Origin: Enterococcus sp. 9E7_DIV0242
GTDB taxonomy: Bacteria > Bacillota > Bacilli > Lactobacillales > Enterococcaceae
Direction of reading: 5' to 3'
Assembly: GCF_002140975.2 (NCBI RefSeq)
Contig: NZ_CP147247.1
Coordinates: forward strand, 3,163,001-3,227,000
DNA: 64,000 nt
The notes under the pieces are model-generated. The model worked only from the letters and a program-made list of their open reading frames with translations, was not told the DNA's origin and made no database searches. Position numbers and translations under genes: made by a program. Below, one piece after another: positions 9,869-18,558 of this stretch; positions within the stretch are counted from its first letter, which is position 1, and each line of letters begins with the position of its first letter.

Positions 9869-11071
9869 TTATGCCTCTTTATTAACAGCGGTTGTTTTCT
9901 TTCTTGCCATAAACCAAAGAATAAGCAGTGCACCAATCAAAGCCATGACCATTGAGATGATTAGAGCTAGTGAATAAGAACCGCTGGCTTCTCGAATCTT
10001 GGAAGCGATTGATGGTCCCATAATGGAGGCGATACCGTAAGCGGTAAACATCCAACCGTAATTTGCAGCCGCTTTTGATGCGCCCCAGTTTTCCGCAGTG
10101 ATTCCCGGGAAGGAGCCTAAAAAACCACCGAAGGATGAAGGAATGAAAATTAATCCGATGATCCCTGCAGCTGTTCCGAGACTTTCGTTAAAATTTAATA
10201 ATAATAGCCCTGTTGCTGATACGATGAACATTAGCAACACTGTGACATACCGTCCCAATCTATCCGAAACAGCGCCCCAAATAATTCTTCCCAGTGTGTT
10301 CGATAATCCAACAATCATGACGATAACGGTCCCTGTTCCCAAAGAATAGTATTCAGCTAGACTGGCTGCATGACCAATAATCATCATACCGCTTGTTGCT
10401 GCAAAGGTATAAACAACCCAAAGCAGCCAAAAATTTGGTTCCTTCAACATTTGCTTATAGTTTTTATCATTTTCATTGGTAGTGACTGTTGCTGTACTGG
10501 CAGTTACAGGTGGCTTAGACATCCAGAATGAAGCGGTACATATGACAACTAATAAAATTCCCCCAAGTATTTTGAACGTTGTCTGAATGCCGATAGAATT
10601 GATCATGTTTGTTGCAATGGGTGCTAGAATGATCGCACCTGAACCAAATCCAGCTGCTGTCAGACCTCCGGCAAGCCCCTTTTTATCAGGAAACCATTTG
10701 ACCGTCAAGGAAGTTGCTGTACCGTAGCCTGCGCCAATACCTAATCCTAAAATGAGACCATAAGTGAGATAAAGCATAGGAATACTGGTTGCAAAGCCTG
10801 TTGCGAACATGCCGAGACCAAAGAGCAAACCAGAGAGTAAAACGATTTTTTTCCCACCATGTTTATCAATAATTGGCCCACAGATAATCATGCCTACAGG
10901 AACCATTGCAAAGGAGATACTAAAAGCCAATGATGTTTGGCTCAAAACCCAGTTTGGATTGGCCTTTAGTAATGCGGCTTGAAAAACAGACCAGGCATAT
11001 CCTGCCCCTAGTGACATATTGATGACGATTGCAGCAACCAAAATCGCCCATCTATTCTTACTTTTTTCCAT
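9869..11071 (-). CDS. OFA-family (oxalate/formate antiporter-like) MFS transporter
   Basis: A 400-residue membrane protein with about twelve hydrophobic helices. GAGYAWSVFQ in the first helix and GPIIDKHGGKK in the first cytoplasmic loop are typical of the OFA branch of the major facilitator superfamily; AVSDRLGRY is the matching loop in the second half. The start at 11071 follows GGAGGGAAAAAA; an upstream extension to 11149 has no ribosome site. Likely substrates are small mono- or dicarboxylates, but this is family-level inference. Its place in an acyl-CoA island would suit organic-acid transport. Confidence 0.85.
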   Translation of the reverse strand: MEKSKNRWAILVAAIVINMSLGAGYAWSVFQAALLKANPNWVLSQTSLAFSISFAMVPVGMIICGPIIDKHGGKKIVLLSGLLFGLGMFATGFATSIPMLYLTYGLILGLGIGAGYGTATSLTVKWFPDKKGLAGGLTAAGFGSGAIILAPIATNMINSIGIQTTFKILGGILLVVICTASFWMSKPPVTASTATVTTNENDKNYKQMLKEPNFWLLWVVYTFAATSGMMIIGHAASLAEYYSLGTGTVIVMIVGLSNTLGRIIWGAVSDRLGRYVTVLLMFIVSATGLLLLNFNESLGTAAGIIGLIFIPSSFGGFLGSFPGITAENWGASKAAANYGWMFTAYGIASIMGPSIASKIREASGSYSLALIISMVMALIGALLILWFMARKKTTAVNKEA

Positions 11072-11455
11072 TTTTTTCCCTCCAATCGTTTGTTGTGAAA
11101 CGCTTTCAATAACAGTGTAGAAAGGAATGATTCCTATGTCCAACAACATAAATTAACAAAGGCTATAAATAAAAATTATATGGAACAGTTGAAACAGGAG
11201 TCAAAAGTCCGCTGTGCTTATGATTTGAGCATGCCTGAAACACGGATTTTTTTTGTGAAAGCTATTAAAACAATTAATACTATAAAGAAAGAAAGGCTCT
11301 TGTATGGGCCATTTGGTAGAAGGAATAATCAGGAATCGACGTTTCAACAGCTTGCCTTTTAGCTTGGAAAAGTGATACAGTCAAAGCGACATTATTAAGG
11401 GAGAGCACTGTCAGGAGCTTTTAGAAAATACCATGTATGGGAGGAAATGATCACA
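11072..11455. other. Divergent intergenic region between MFS and lactonase genes
   Basis: TGAAACGCTTTCA at 11096-11108 resembles a cre site but is one base short of the 14-bp consensus. A 60-codon open frame at 11180 has no ribosome site or recognisable content and is not called. The ribosome site GGGAGG at 11439 serves the next gene. Confidence 0.5.
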
Positions 11456-12364
11456 ATGGACAAACTGCATTTTCATGATATGATGATTTATTGGCTAGAT
11501 GGTGGCAATACGGCAATGGATGGAGGCGCGATGTTTGGCGTCGTACCGAAACCTCTTTGGACTAAAAAGTATCCTGCCAATGCAAACAATCAAATTGAAT
11601 TACCCACAGATCCAATCCTGATTCAGTATCAAGGAAGGAATATCTTGATCGACAGCAGCGTGGGTACTGGAAAATTAACAGAGAAACAAAAGCGTAATTT
11701 TGGTGTTTGGTCTGAGCCTAGAATAAAGGAGAGCTTAGCGGAATTATCCTTAGTTCCAGAAGACATCGATACAATCTTGATGACTCATATGCATTTTGAT
11801 CATGCTGGTGGGCTGACTAGCTATAATGAAAGTGGCGTACTGGTTTCGAGTTTCCCTCAAGCCCAAATTATTATCAACGATATCGAGTGGGAAGAAGCTA
11901 GAAATCCGACTATCCGATCAAAGAATACGTATTGGAAAGAAAATTGGGAAGCGGTGGAAAAACAGGTTGTGCCCTTTAAGGATCATTACGTTGCTCTTTC
12001 GGGGATTGAGCTGATTCATACTGGGGGTCATAGTAAGGGACACTGTATTGTACAATTGACACAAAAGGATGAACGAATTCTTCATATGGCTGACTTGATG
12101 CCTACACAGGCGCATCAAAATCCTTTGTGGGTACTAGCCTACGATGATTACCCAATGGATTCTATTTTTGCAAAAGAGCGATTGTTATTGGAAGCCTACG
12201 GAAAAGAAGTGAAATTTATTTTTTATCATGATGCCTATTATCGAATGATTCAATGGTCTTCGAATGGAAAAGATGTATTGGACTATCAGTTGCGAAGTAA
12301 GGAACCCTTTATTTCTAACCCGTTTTTACCGGTAGAATTAGAGCGTAAAGCAAGTGACAACTGA
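11456..12364 (+). CDS. YtnP-like metallo-beta-lactamase-fold hydrolase (lactonase family)
   Basis: A 302-residue MBL-fold enzyme. The metal site is HMHFDHAGG (H111, H113, D115, H116), with a later HTGGHSKGH and an Asp in HMADLMPT, giving the two-metal hydrolase set. The arrangement and length match the YtnP/AidC-like quorum-quenching lactonase group. Start chosen at ATG 11456, ten bases after GGGAGG; ATG 11447 in the same frame is only two bases from that site. Substrate is unproven: acyl-homoserine lactones or other lactones are family possibilities. Confidence 0.8.
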   Translation: MDKLHFHDMMIYWLDGGNTAMDGGAMFGVVPKPLWTKKYPANANNQIELPTDPILIQYQGRNILIDSSVGTGKLTEKQKRNFGVWSEPRIKESLAELSLVPEDIDTILMTHMHFDHAGGLTSYNESGVLVSSFPQAQIIINDIEWEEARNPTIRSKNTYWKENWEAVEKQVVPFKDHYVALSGIELIHTGGHSKGHCIVQLTQKDERILHMADLMPTQAHQNPLWVLAYDDYPMDSIFAKERLLLEAYGKEVKFIFYHDAYYRMIQWSSNGKDVLDYQLRSKEPFISNPFLPVELERKASDN

Positions 12365-12420
12365 AGGGAAACACATGAGAATAGATGTGGGTATAAACAT
12401 TTCGAATAAAAAAAATAAAA

Positions 12421-12468
12421 CAATTGTGTGCTGTTTGGCTGTTTGGGCCAAAGAATAGTGCACAATTT
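12421..12468 (+). terminator. Rho-independent terminator of the lactonase gene
   Basis: CAATTGTGTGC pairs with GCACAATT, with an inner TTTGGC/GCCAAA stem, followed by a run of T. It lies about 60 bases after the stop. Confidence 0.7.
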
Positions 12469-13327
12469 TTTTAATCAAGGAAGTTAGCTTATCTGTTTAC
12501 TCAGTTAGTTGATTATTAATTAACGAAGAACGAGCAGCTTCTTAGATGGACTTGTTTAAGAAATAAGAGAAAGGAATGACACGAAAGTAATCGCTAATTG
12601 AGAAAACAGTTATATTTTTTCGAAGTAAAAAATAATTTACCATCTATTAGCTGAACTAATAGATGGGATAAAATTACGTTAGTTTTCAAATCAATAAAAA
12701 CGCTATATTATAATATTAGAAAGCGGTTACAAGATGATTGTTTTTAATTATGGATAAGTGGATCTAAGTGTCACAACAAAAAATAAAAAAATAGTCATTA
12801 TGGAGGTGTGCATAAATTTTAACTTGTTGAGATGTCTATCAATAGAGGGATGCATCAATTGTTGCCGGGAGAGCGATACAAAAATACATGAAACAAGTAT
12901 AGCCTCACAACGTGTGTGGAAGGGAACTATTCTGAAAAAAATAGATTAGTTTCAAAATTAAATAGATTTCTCTATTCTGATTCATTTATTGATATAATTA
13001 TTAGTAATGAACAGCGGTTTTAGCCGCAAAGAAAGGCTATTGATTATTTGTAGAAACACCAAAGGTCACTCAGTCGCTCAGGATTGATCAGCTTCATTTG
13101 ACTGTAACATACAGTTTACCGATCTGTTTATCTATAGGAAAAGACGAGGCATTAAGCTTAATAACAGTCAACTGAACTGAAAAAGCGAATGCATCGGCAA
13201 TTCAAATAGGAGGTAAAAGAAGTTCTATCAATGGATATAGGATAGAGAATGTTGCAGTGTTGAATGTTGATGATCCAATACGCCACTATGGAGTCAAAGG
13301 CAACGATGATTCGAAAGGAGTCTTTTG
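12469..13327. other. Long AT-rich intergenic region upstream of the LysR gene
   Basis: About 860 bases with no convincing gene. A TATAAT-like box near 12708 precedes a near-consensus cre site at 12719. An open frame of 63 codons at 12758 lacks a ribosome site and looks random. GAAAGGAGT at about 13314 is the ribosome site of the LysR gene. The region could hold a long leader or a small RNA, but no structure was recognised. Confidence 0.5.
12719..12732 (+). promoter_or_regulatory. Near-consensus cre (CcpA) site
   Basis: AGAAAGCGGTTACA matches the cre consensus TGWAANCGNTNWCA at 13 of 14 positions. It lies just downstream of a TATAAT-like box, a location where CcpA binding would block transcription. 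Confidence 0.45.
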
Positions 13328-14230
13328 ATGGATATCACTCAGCTTAGTTACTTTATTAAAATAGTCGAAAGCGGATTTAATTTATCTTTGGCCGCTCGAA
13401 AAATTCATATTACTCAATCAGCTTTAAGTCAAATGATCACCAATTTTGAAGCAGAAGAAGAGCTGCTGTTGTTTGAAAGAAGAAATGGTCGCTTTGAACA
13501 GTTGACACCTAGCGGAAAATTATTATATGAGTATGCGTTGGAGATCGTATCGAAACATGAAGAAATGAAAACGATGATTCGTAGGGAATCTTTAAAGCAA
13601 AAGGGGACCATTCGAATTGGTATGCCCTCCGCAATTCTCAGGATGTATTTCTTGTCATTTTTACCTCAGTTTATTATGGAGCATCCAGAGCTTCAAATCG
13701 AAATCGTCGAAGGTGGTGCCAAGGAGCTAAAGAAAAAATTATTGGCTAATGATTTAGATTTGGCTGTTTTAGTTGACCCTGCTCGATTGGATCATAAATT
13801 GTTTGAAGAGCAAATCATTCAAATCGATGAATATGTCGCTTATGTAAAAAAAGGTCATCCTTTAGAAGCGAAAAAGCAGCTTGATTGGAAAGACCTGAAA
13901 CCATTCTCGATAGGAACATTTCATGAAACGTATACGACGTATGATTTAGTAAAAGATAGATTGAGTGAACACATCAAAAATGCCAAAATCCAATTTACCG
14001 GTCAATCGTTGGAATACTTGTTGGATCTGACCGGACATTCCGATACAGTCATTATATTACAGCATGCGATGTGTCGCTTCGCGGACAAAGAAATGATCAG
14101 TAAAAGAGCGTTCAAAGATCCCTTGCAGTTTGTCTTGTTATTATGTCGGCCAGTCAAAAGCTTTTATAGTCACGAAGAGAATTTCCTGTATAACTCAATT
14201 CTAGAATTTTTTTATCAGCCTGTAGAGTAG
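13328..14230 (+). CDS. LysR-family transcriptional regulator
   Basis: A 300-residue LysR regulator. The N-terminal winged helix-turn-helix covers about residues 3-62 (AARKIHITQSALSQMITNFE, then LLFERRN and LTPSGKLL). The effector domain starts near residue 92 (GTIRIGMPSAILRMYFL) and follows the periplasmic-binding fold. The ATG at 13328 is preferred to the adjoining TTG because of GAAAGGAG upstream. It is 40 bases before the gene for the dehydrogenase homologue and reads the same way, so it may control that gene pair or the wider acyl-CoA island. Confidence 0.88.
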   Translation: MDITQLSYFIKIVESGFNLSLAARKIHITQSALSQMITNFEAEEELLLFERRNGRFEQLTPSGKLLYEYALEIVSKHEEMKTMIRRESLKQKGTIRIGMPSAILRMYFLSFLPQFIMEHPELQIEIVEGGAKELKKKLLANDLDLAVLVDPARLDHKLFEEQIIQIDEYVAYVKKGHPLEAKKQLDWKDLKPFSIGTFHETYTTYDLVKDRLSEHIKNAKIQFTGQSLEYLLDLTGHSDTVIILQHAMCRFADKEMISKRAFKDPLQFVLLLCRPVKSFYSHEENFLYNSILEFFYQPVE

Positions 14231-14270
14231 AATTCTCATCTTTTATGAGACTAAAAAAGGAGATAAGCTT

Positions 14271-15404
14271 GTGGAAAATTCGTTGATGGAATATATCTGT
14301 TTTCTAAAGAAGAATGGGTTGGATGCGCAAGCCTCTGCATTTGATCAGTCAAAAGAAACACCGTTTGATTTGATCGAAGATTTAAGTGAAAGAGGCTTTA
14401 TTGGTGTGGGGTTTCCGACAGCGATTGGGGGAGCCGGCGGAAATTTTGAGGATCATTTAGCCCTGATTCAAGAGCTATCAACTAGTTTTCCGGCACTTTC
14501 CAGCATTTTCTTAACGCAATCCAGCTTTGCCGTATGGCCTTTGTATCGGTTTGGGACGGAGAGTCAAAAGAAGACATACCTTGACCAGCTCATCAAAGGA
14601 GAAATCTGGGGATCATTTGCGCTAAATGAAGTGGGCTCAGGAAGTCAACTGTCTGAAATCAGAACAACGGCGATAGAACATGAAAACTATTGGTTGATCA
14701 ATGGTGCCAAGGCGACAATCTCAAATGCGCCAATTTCAGAATTGTTCCTCGTCGCATCTAAAGTAGAACTGCTCAATGGCGAGAAAGGCTATGGGATTTT
14801 TCTCATTGAAAAAGAGACACCAGGATTGACGATCAGTCCTGCTCCAGAAGAGGTCGGGTTGCACGCGTTACCTGTTGCAGATATTCAGTTTAAAGAAATA
14901 AGAGTTCCTAAAGATAATATTCTTAGTGGCGATGTGGTAAGTGAAAAGCAAGTAGAGATGGTTTTTAATCGGATTCGGTTAGCGATCGCCGCACAGTCGA
15001 TCGGGATTGCGCAAGGTGCTTTCACGAAGGGTTTGGAGTATGTTACAAAAGAACGAAAATTTGGGCTGCGTCTCATCAATTTACTGGAATGTCAGCGGGT
15101 TCTCTCTGAGACGGCAACAGACATCGAGGCGGCAGAATCCTATTTGAAAAATACAGATACGAATGAGTATACAGATACGATCCAAGTTGCGAAGATCAAG
15201 CTTTTTTGCACAGAGGCCTCGATCAAAACAACGGAGGCGCTGATGGCTATGACAGGTGGTTACGGCTATACGCGTAATAATCATATTGAACGGTTCTCAA
15301 GAGATGCACAGGTCACTGCCCTTTATGGAGGATCGGCTGATGCACAAAAATTTATTATTTCAAGAACTTGGCTGCAAAGTATCGAAAAAAATGGAAACGG
15401 GTGA
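14271..15404 (+). CDS. Acyl-CoA dehydrogenase homologue lacking the catalytic glutamate
   Basis: A 377-residue member of the acyl-CoA dehydrogenase superfamily: helical N-domain, GSFALNEVGSGSQLSE in place of the usual AxTEPxAGSD motif, RLAIAAQSIGIAQGAF, and C-terminal MTGGYGYTRNNHIERFSRDA. Where dehydrogenases have YEGT with the catalytic Glu, this one reads LYGGSADAQ with G353. The alternative Glu position of isovaleryl-CoA dehydrogenases (before RLAIAA) is Ile. So both known base positions are empty. GTG 14271 follows AAAGGAG. The next gene (FabK-like) starts six bases after the stop. It may be a flavin reductase-like or inactive partner rather than a dehydrogenase. Confidence 0.85.
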   Translation: MENSLMEYICFLKKNGLDAQASAFDQSKETPFDLIEDLSERGFIGVGFPTAIGGAGGNFEDHLALIQELSTSFPALSSIFLTQSSFAVWPLYRFGTESQKKTYLDQLIKGEIWGSFALNEVGSGSQLSEIRTTAIEHENYWLINGAKATISNAPISELFLVASKVELLNGEKGYGIFLIEKETPGLTISPAPEEVGLHALPVADIQFKEIRVPKDNILSGDVVSEKQVEMVFNRIRLAIAAQSIGIAQGAFTKGLEYVTKERKFGLRLINLLECQRVLSETATDIEAAESYLKNTDTNEYTDTIQVAKIKLFCTEASIKTTEALMAMTGGYGYTRNNHIERFSRDAQVTALYGGSADAQKFIISRTWLQSIEKNGNG

Positions 15405-15410
15405 ATAGGC

Positions 15411-16346
15411 ATGTCACTAACAAAACTATTAGGAATCAAATATCCTCTTTTTCAAGGAGCGATGGCTCAAATTTCACGCTATGAACTTGTCTCAGCTGTT
15501 TCGAATGCCGGTGGGCTTGGCATCATTGCTTCAGGTGCAATGGACAAGGAGACGCTGCGGTATCAGATACAAGCCTGTAAAGAATTGACCGATAAACCGT
15601 TCGGAGTCAATTTAATGATGATGATGGACAATATCGCTGAGCTTGTAGAAGTGGTTATAGACGAGCAGGTACCTGTTGTCACCACTGGAGCGGGGACACC
15701 AAAGGAACATGTGCCTAAATTGAAAGCGGCTGGGATAAAAGTCTTCCCCGTTATTGCGACGGTTGAACAAGCAAAAAAAATGGAAGCAATCGGAGTAGAT
15801 GGTGTTGTTGCTGAAGGAACAGAAGCGGGCGGACACATTGGAGAAAGCGGCACTATGGCTCTCGTTTTACAGGTTGCTGAGGCAGTATCGATCCCTGTTA
15901 TCGCAGCTGGCGGCATCGTAAATGGTCGCGGAATCGTTGCAAGCTTTGCTTTAGGAGCCCAAGGAGTTCAAGTAGGAACGAGATTTTTAGCCTCAGAAGA
16001 GGCACCTATTTCATTGAACTATAAGCAAGCAATCGTGGCAGCTCAAGATGATTCGACAATTGTAACAGGAAGGACGTCTAGAGCGCCAGTGCGAGTGATA
16101 AAAAATGACATGTCTAAGATGTATTTAGAGATGGAATACCACAAGGTTGCTCGTGATGCTTTAGAAAAGTTAACGATGGGTTCCTTACGGAAAGCAGTTG
16201 TGGACGGAGACATGGTGAATGGTTCTATCATGGCAGGACAAATTTCCGGAGCCGTCGACAGCATCAAGCCTGTGAAAGAAATCGTTGATCAAATGTTTTC
16301 AGAGGCTGAGGAAGTCATGAAAGAAATGCCAAAAATATTTTACTAA
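15411..16346 (+). CDS. FabK-like / nitronate monooxygenase family flavoprotein
   Basis: A 311-residue TIM-barrel FMN protein. YPLFQGAMA at the start, SNAGGLGIIASG, TTGAGTP, AEGTEAGGHIGE with the conserved His at residue 142, IAAGGI and GAQGVQVGTRF are shared by enoyl-ACP reductase II (FabK) and nitronate monooxygenases. The C-terminal half (VRVIKN, then SIMAGQISG) looks closer to FabK. It is tightly coupled to the preceding dehydrogenase homologue and is far from any fatty-acid synthesis genes, so a role on enoyl thioesters or nitronates of the local pathway is more likely than housekeeping lipid synthesis. Confidence 0.82.
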   Translation: MSLTKLLGIKYPLFQGAMAQISRYELVSAVSNAGGLGIIASGAMDKETLRYQIQACKELTDKPFGVNLMMMMDNIAELVEVVIDEQVPVVTTGAGTPKEHVPKLKAAGIKVFPVIATVEQAKKMEAIGVDGVVAEGTEAGGHIGESGTMALVLQVAEAVSIPVIAAGGIVNGRGIVASFALGAQGVQVGTRFLASEEAPISLNYKQAIVAAQDDSTIVTGRTSRAPVRVIKNDMSKMYLEMEYHKVARDALEKLTMGSLRKAVVDGDMVNGSIMAGQISGAVDSIKPVKEIVDQMFSEAEEVMKEMPKIFY

Positions 16347-16413
16347 AATAAACGATTGAGGAAAGTCGAAATGGTCGTCTGTGGATGCTGGGATTATTTG
16401 AAGTTGCTTTCTA

Positions 16414-16427
16414 TGAAAGCGCTTACA
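16414..16427 (+). promoter_or_regulatory. Consensus cre (CcpA) site
   Basis: TGAAAGCGCTTACA fits the catabolite-response consensus TGWAANCGNTNWCA at all 14 positions. It lies about 180 bases before the fusion gene at 16606, in a 259-base gap after the FabK-like gene. This suggests glucose repression of the fusion and flavo-diiron genes. Confidence 0.7.
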
Positions 16428-16605
16428 TTTAGTGTGCGCTAAAATGAAGCCTTTGAATACTCGAGCTGAAGTAAAAAATGCCATTCTGAAAAGCTTGTTA
16501 ATTAGAGAACGACTACCTAGGTGTATCACAAACAACTACAAACTGAACAGCTGTACCAAAGCGCTGATTCAGTTGTAAATAAAAAGTTTTAATGGAGGTT
16601 ATCAT

Positions 16606-18510
16606 ATGCGTTTTAAGACATCTGAACAACACGAAACCTTTAGAGCGAAAGTCCGGGAGTTTGCAGAAACAGAAATTAAACCAATTGCAGCTACTTTGGA
16701 TCTTGAAAATCAATTTCCTGACGAAATCGTCAAGAAAATGGGTAAGCTCGGCATCATGGGAGTTCCTTTTCCCGAAAAATATGGCGGTAGCGGCTTAGAT
16801 ACGATCTCGTATGCCATTGCTGTAGAAGAGCTCTCGCGCGTCGATGGTGGGGTCGGTGTAATCCTATCCGCCCATGTTTCATTAGGCTGTTACCCTATTT
16901 ATGCGCATGGTACGGAAGCACAAAAGCGCAAATATTTGATTCCATTAGCTAAAGGAGAAAAAATTGGTGCTTTTGGTTTGACGGAAAGTGAGGCAGGAAG
17001 TGACGCTGGCGGAACGGAAACTACAGCTGAGCTGAATGGTGACCACTATATTTTGAACGGGAATAAGATTTTCATCACGAACGCTCCTAAAGCAGATGTA
17101 TACATCGTATTTGCCGTTACAACACCAGATATCGGTGTACGAGGCATCAGTGCTTTTATCGTTGAAAAAGGCTGGGAAGGGTTTGAATTCGGTGAAAAAT
17201 ACGACAAGATGGGTATCCGTTCTTCTAGCACAGCTGAGCTGATTTTTAATAACGTGAAAGTGCCGAAAGAGAACCTGTTGGGTGTTGAAGGAAAAGGTTT
17301 CAATATAGCGATGGCAACCTTAGATGGTGGACGTATTGGAATCGCAGCTCAAGCATTGGGGATTGGACAGGGCGCTTTTGAAAGTGCGCTGGAATATGCC
17401 AAAGAGCGGGAACAATTTGGAAAAGCGATTGCTCATCAACAAGTGATCTCATTCAAACTGGCTGATATGGCCACGAAATTACGTGCAAGTCGGATGATGG
17501 TTTACAGCTCAGCTGATCTAAAAGACAGCGGAGAACCGTTCGGACTTGAATCGGCAATGGCGAAACAGTACACCTCAGACAATGTATTGGAAGTAGTAAA
17601 TGATGCCCTTCAAATCTATGGTGGTGCGGGCTATATCAAAGGCAGCGACGTGGAACGCTTCTATCGTGATGCGAAGATTTGTACTATCTATGAAGGAACA
17701 AATGAAATCCAACGTGTTGTTATTGCTTCGCATCTGGTCGGCAGAGAGCCGAAAGCTCAGGCTGTGGGAGCGAAAAAAGGTCCTGCAACCGGCGATCGTA
17801 AGAAGATGATTTTGAAAGATGCAGATCCTGCTAAAAATGTAGAAACGTTGGTAGAACAGTTAAAAAAAGATGGGTACGATTTCTCGGTAGGAATCCCGAT
17901 TGATACGCCAATCGTGCAAGCAGAGCGGGTAGTCAGTGCTGGACGAGGCATCGGAGCCGAATCGAACATGAAGTTAATAGAAGAGCTGGCGAAACAAGCC
18001 GGCGCAGCAATAGGCTGTTCACGTCCGGTAGCGGAAAACCTGAAATATCTGCCAATGGTTCGCTATGTGGGAATGTCCGGTCAAAAATTCAAAGGGAATT
18101 TATATATTGCATGTGGTATTTCCGGAGCGGGTCAGCATTTGAAAGGGATCAAAGATGCCTCCACTATTGTTGCAATCAATAACAATCCAAATGCAAGAAT
18201 ATTTAAAAATGCGGATTATGGCATCGTGGGTGATGTAGAGGTTATTCTGCCGTTACTGGCAAAAGCTCTTGATACCGGAGAACCGAAGAAGGAGGCACCG
18301 CCAATGACAAAAATCAAACGTGCGAAAGCCAAAAAAGTTGCACCGTCATACAAGCTCTATCTGTGTGGAGGGTGTGGGTACGAGTATAACGCAGGTAAAG
18401 GAGATCCGGAAGGCGAAGTAGCTCCAGGAACAAAATTCAAAGACTTACCGGAAGAATGGGTTTGTCCTGAATGTGGGGAAGAAAAAGACGTCTTCATCGA
18501 AGGGTTCTAG
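16606..18510 (+). CDS. Fused acyl-CoA dehydrogenase / EtfA FAD domain / rubredoxin
   Basis: A 634-residue three-part flavoprotein. Residues 1-376 are a complete acyl-CoA dehydrogenase (GAFGLTESEAGSDAG; catalytic E363 in YEGTNEIQ). Residues about 440-555 are the FAD-binding C-terminal domain of EtfA (SAGRGIGAESN, GNLYIACGISGAGQH, AINNNPNARIF), without EtfA domain I or an EtfB partner. Residues about 580-634 are a rubredoxin with iron ligands C587, C590, C620 and C623. Linkers are Lys/Pro/Ala-rich. A flavo-diiron gene follows 48 bases later. The layout suggests electrons move from acyl-CoA through two FADs to rubredoxin and on to the diiron protein. Domain calls are direct; the route is inferred. 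Confidence 0.93.
   Translation: MRFKTSEQHETFRAKVREFAETEIKPIAATLDLENQFPDEIVKKMGKLGIMGVPFPEKYGGSGLDTISYAIAVEELSRVDGGVGVILSAHVSLGCYPIYAHGTEAQKRKYLIPLAKGEKIGAFGLTESEAGSDAGGTETTAELNGDHYILNGNKIFITNAPKADVYIVFAVTTPDIGVRGISAFIVEKGWEGFEFGEKYDKMGIRSSSTAELIFNNVKVPKENLLGVEGKGFNIAMATLDGGRIGIAAQALGIGQGAFESALEYAKEREQFGKAIAHQQVISFKLADMATKLRASRMMVYSSADLKDSGEPFGLESAMAKQYTSDNVLEVVNDALQIYGGAGYIKGSDVERFYRDAKICTIYEGTNEIQRVVIASHLVGREPKAQAVGAKKGPATGDRKKMILKDADPAKNVETLVEQLKKDGYDFSVGIPIDTPIVQAERVVSAGRGIGAESNMKLIEELAKQAGAAIGCSRPVAENLKYLPMVRYVGMSGQKFKGNLYIACGISGAGQHLKGIKDASTIVAINNNPNARIFKNADYGIVGDVEVILPLLAKALDTGEPKKEAPPMTKIKRAKAKKVAPSYKLYLCGGCGYEYNAGKGDPEGEVAPGTKFKDLPEEWVCPECGEEKDVFIEGF
18289..18306 (+). promoter_or_regulatory. 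Internal ribosome site and in-frame ATG before the rubredoxin domain
   Basis: AAGGAGG (18289-18295) lies eight bases before an in-frame ATG (18304) in the linker between the EtfA and rubredoxin domains. Initiation here would give a free 68-residue rubredoxin with a basic N-terminal tail. This is as good as the ribosome sites of real genes nearby. Confidence 0.5.
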
Positions 18511-18558
18511 TCTACTTGGAGTTCGCTGAAAGTCAGATCGAATAGGAGGAACTAATAT

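Noticed and set aside
11096..11108. Possible cre site TGAAACGCTTTCA before the OFA transporter
   Set aside because: One base shorter than the consensus, so it cannot align over both halves; mentioned only in the intergenic note.
11180..11362. 60-codon open frame between transporter and lactonase genes
   Set aside because: No ribosome site, no recognisable domain, and a composition typical of random AT-rich DNA.
12758..12949. 63-codon open frame upstream of the LysR gene, with several Cys
   Set aside because: No ribosome site before its start; the cysteines do not form a known motif.
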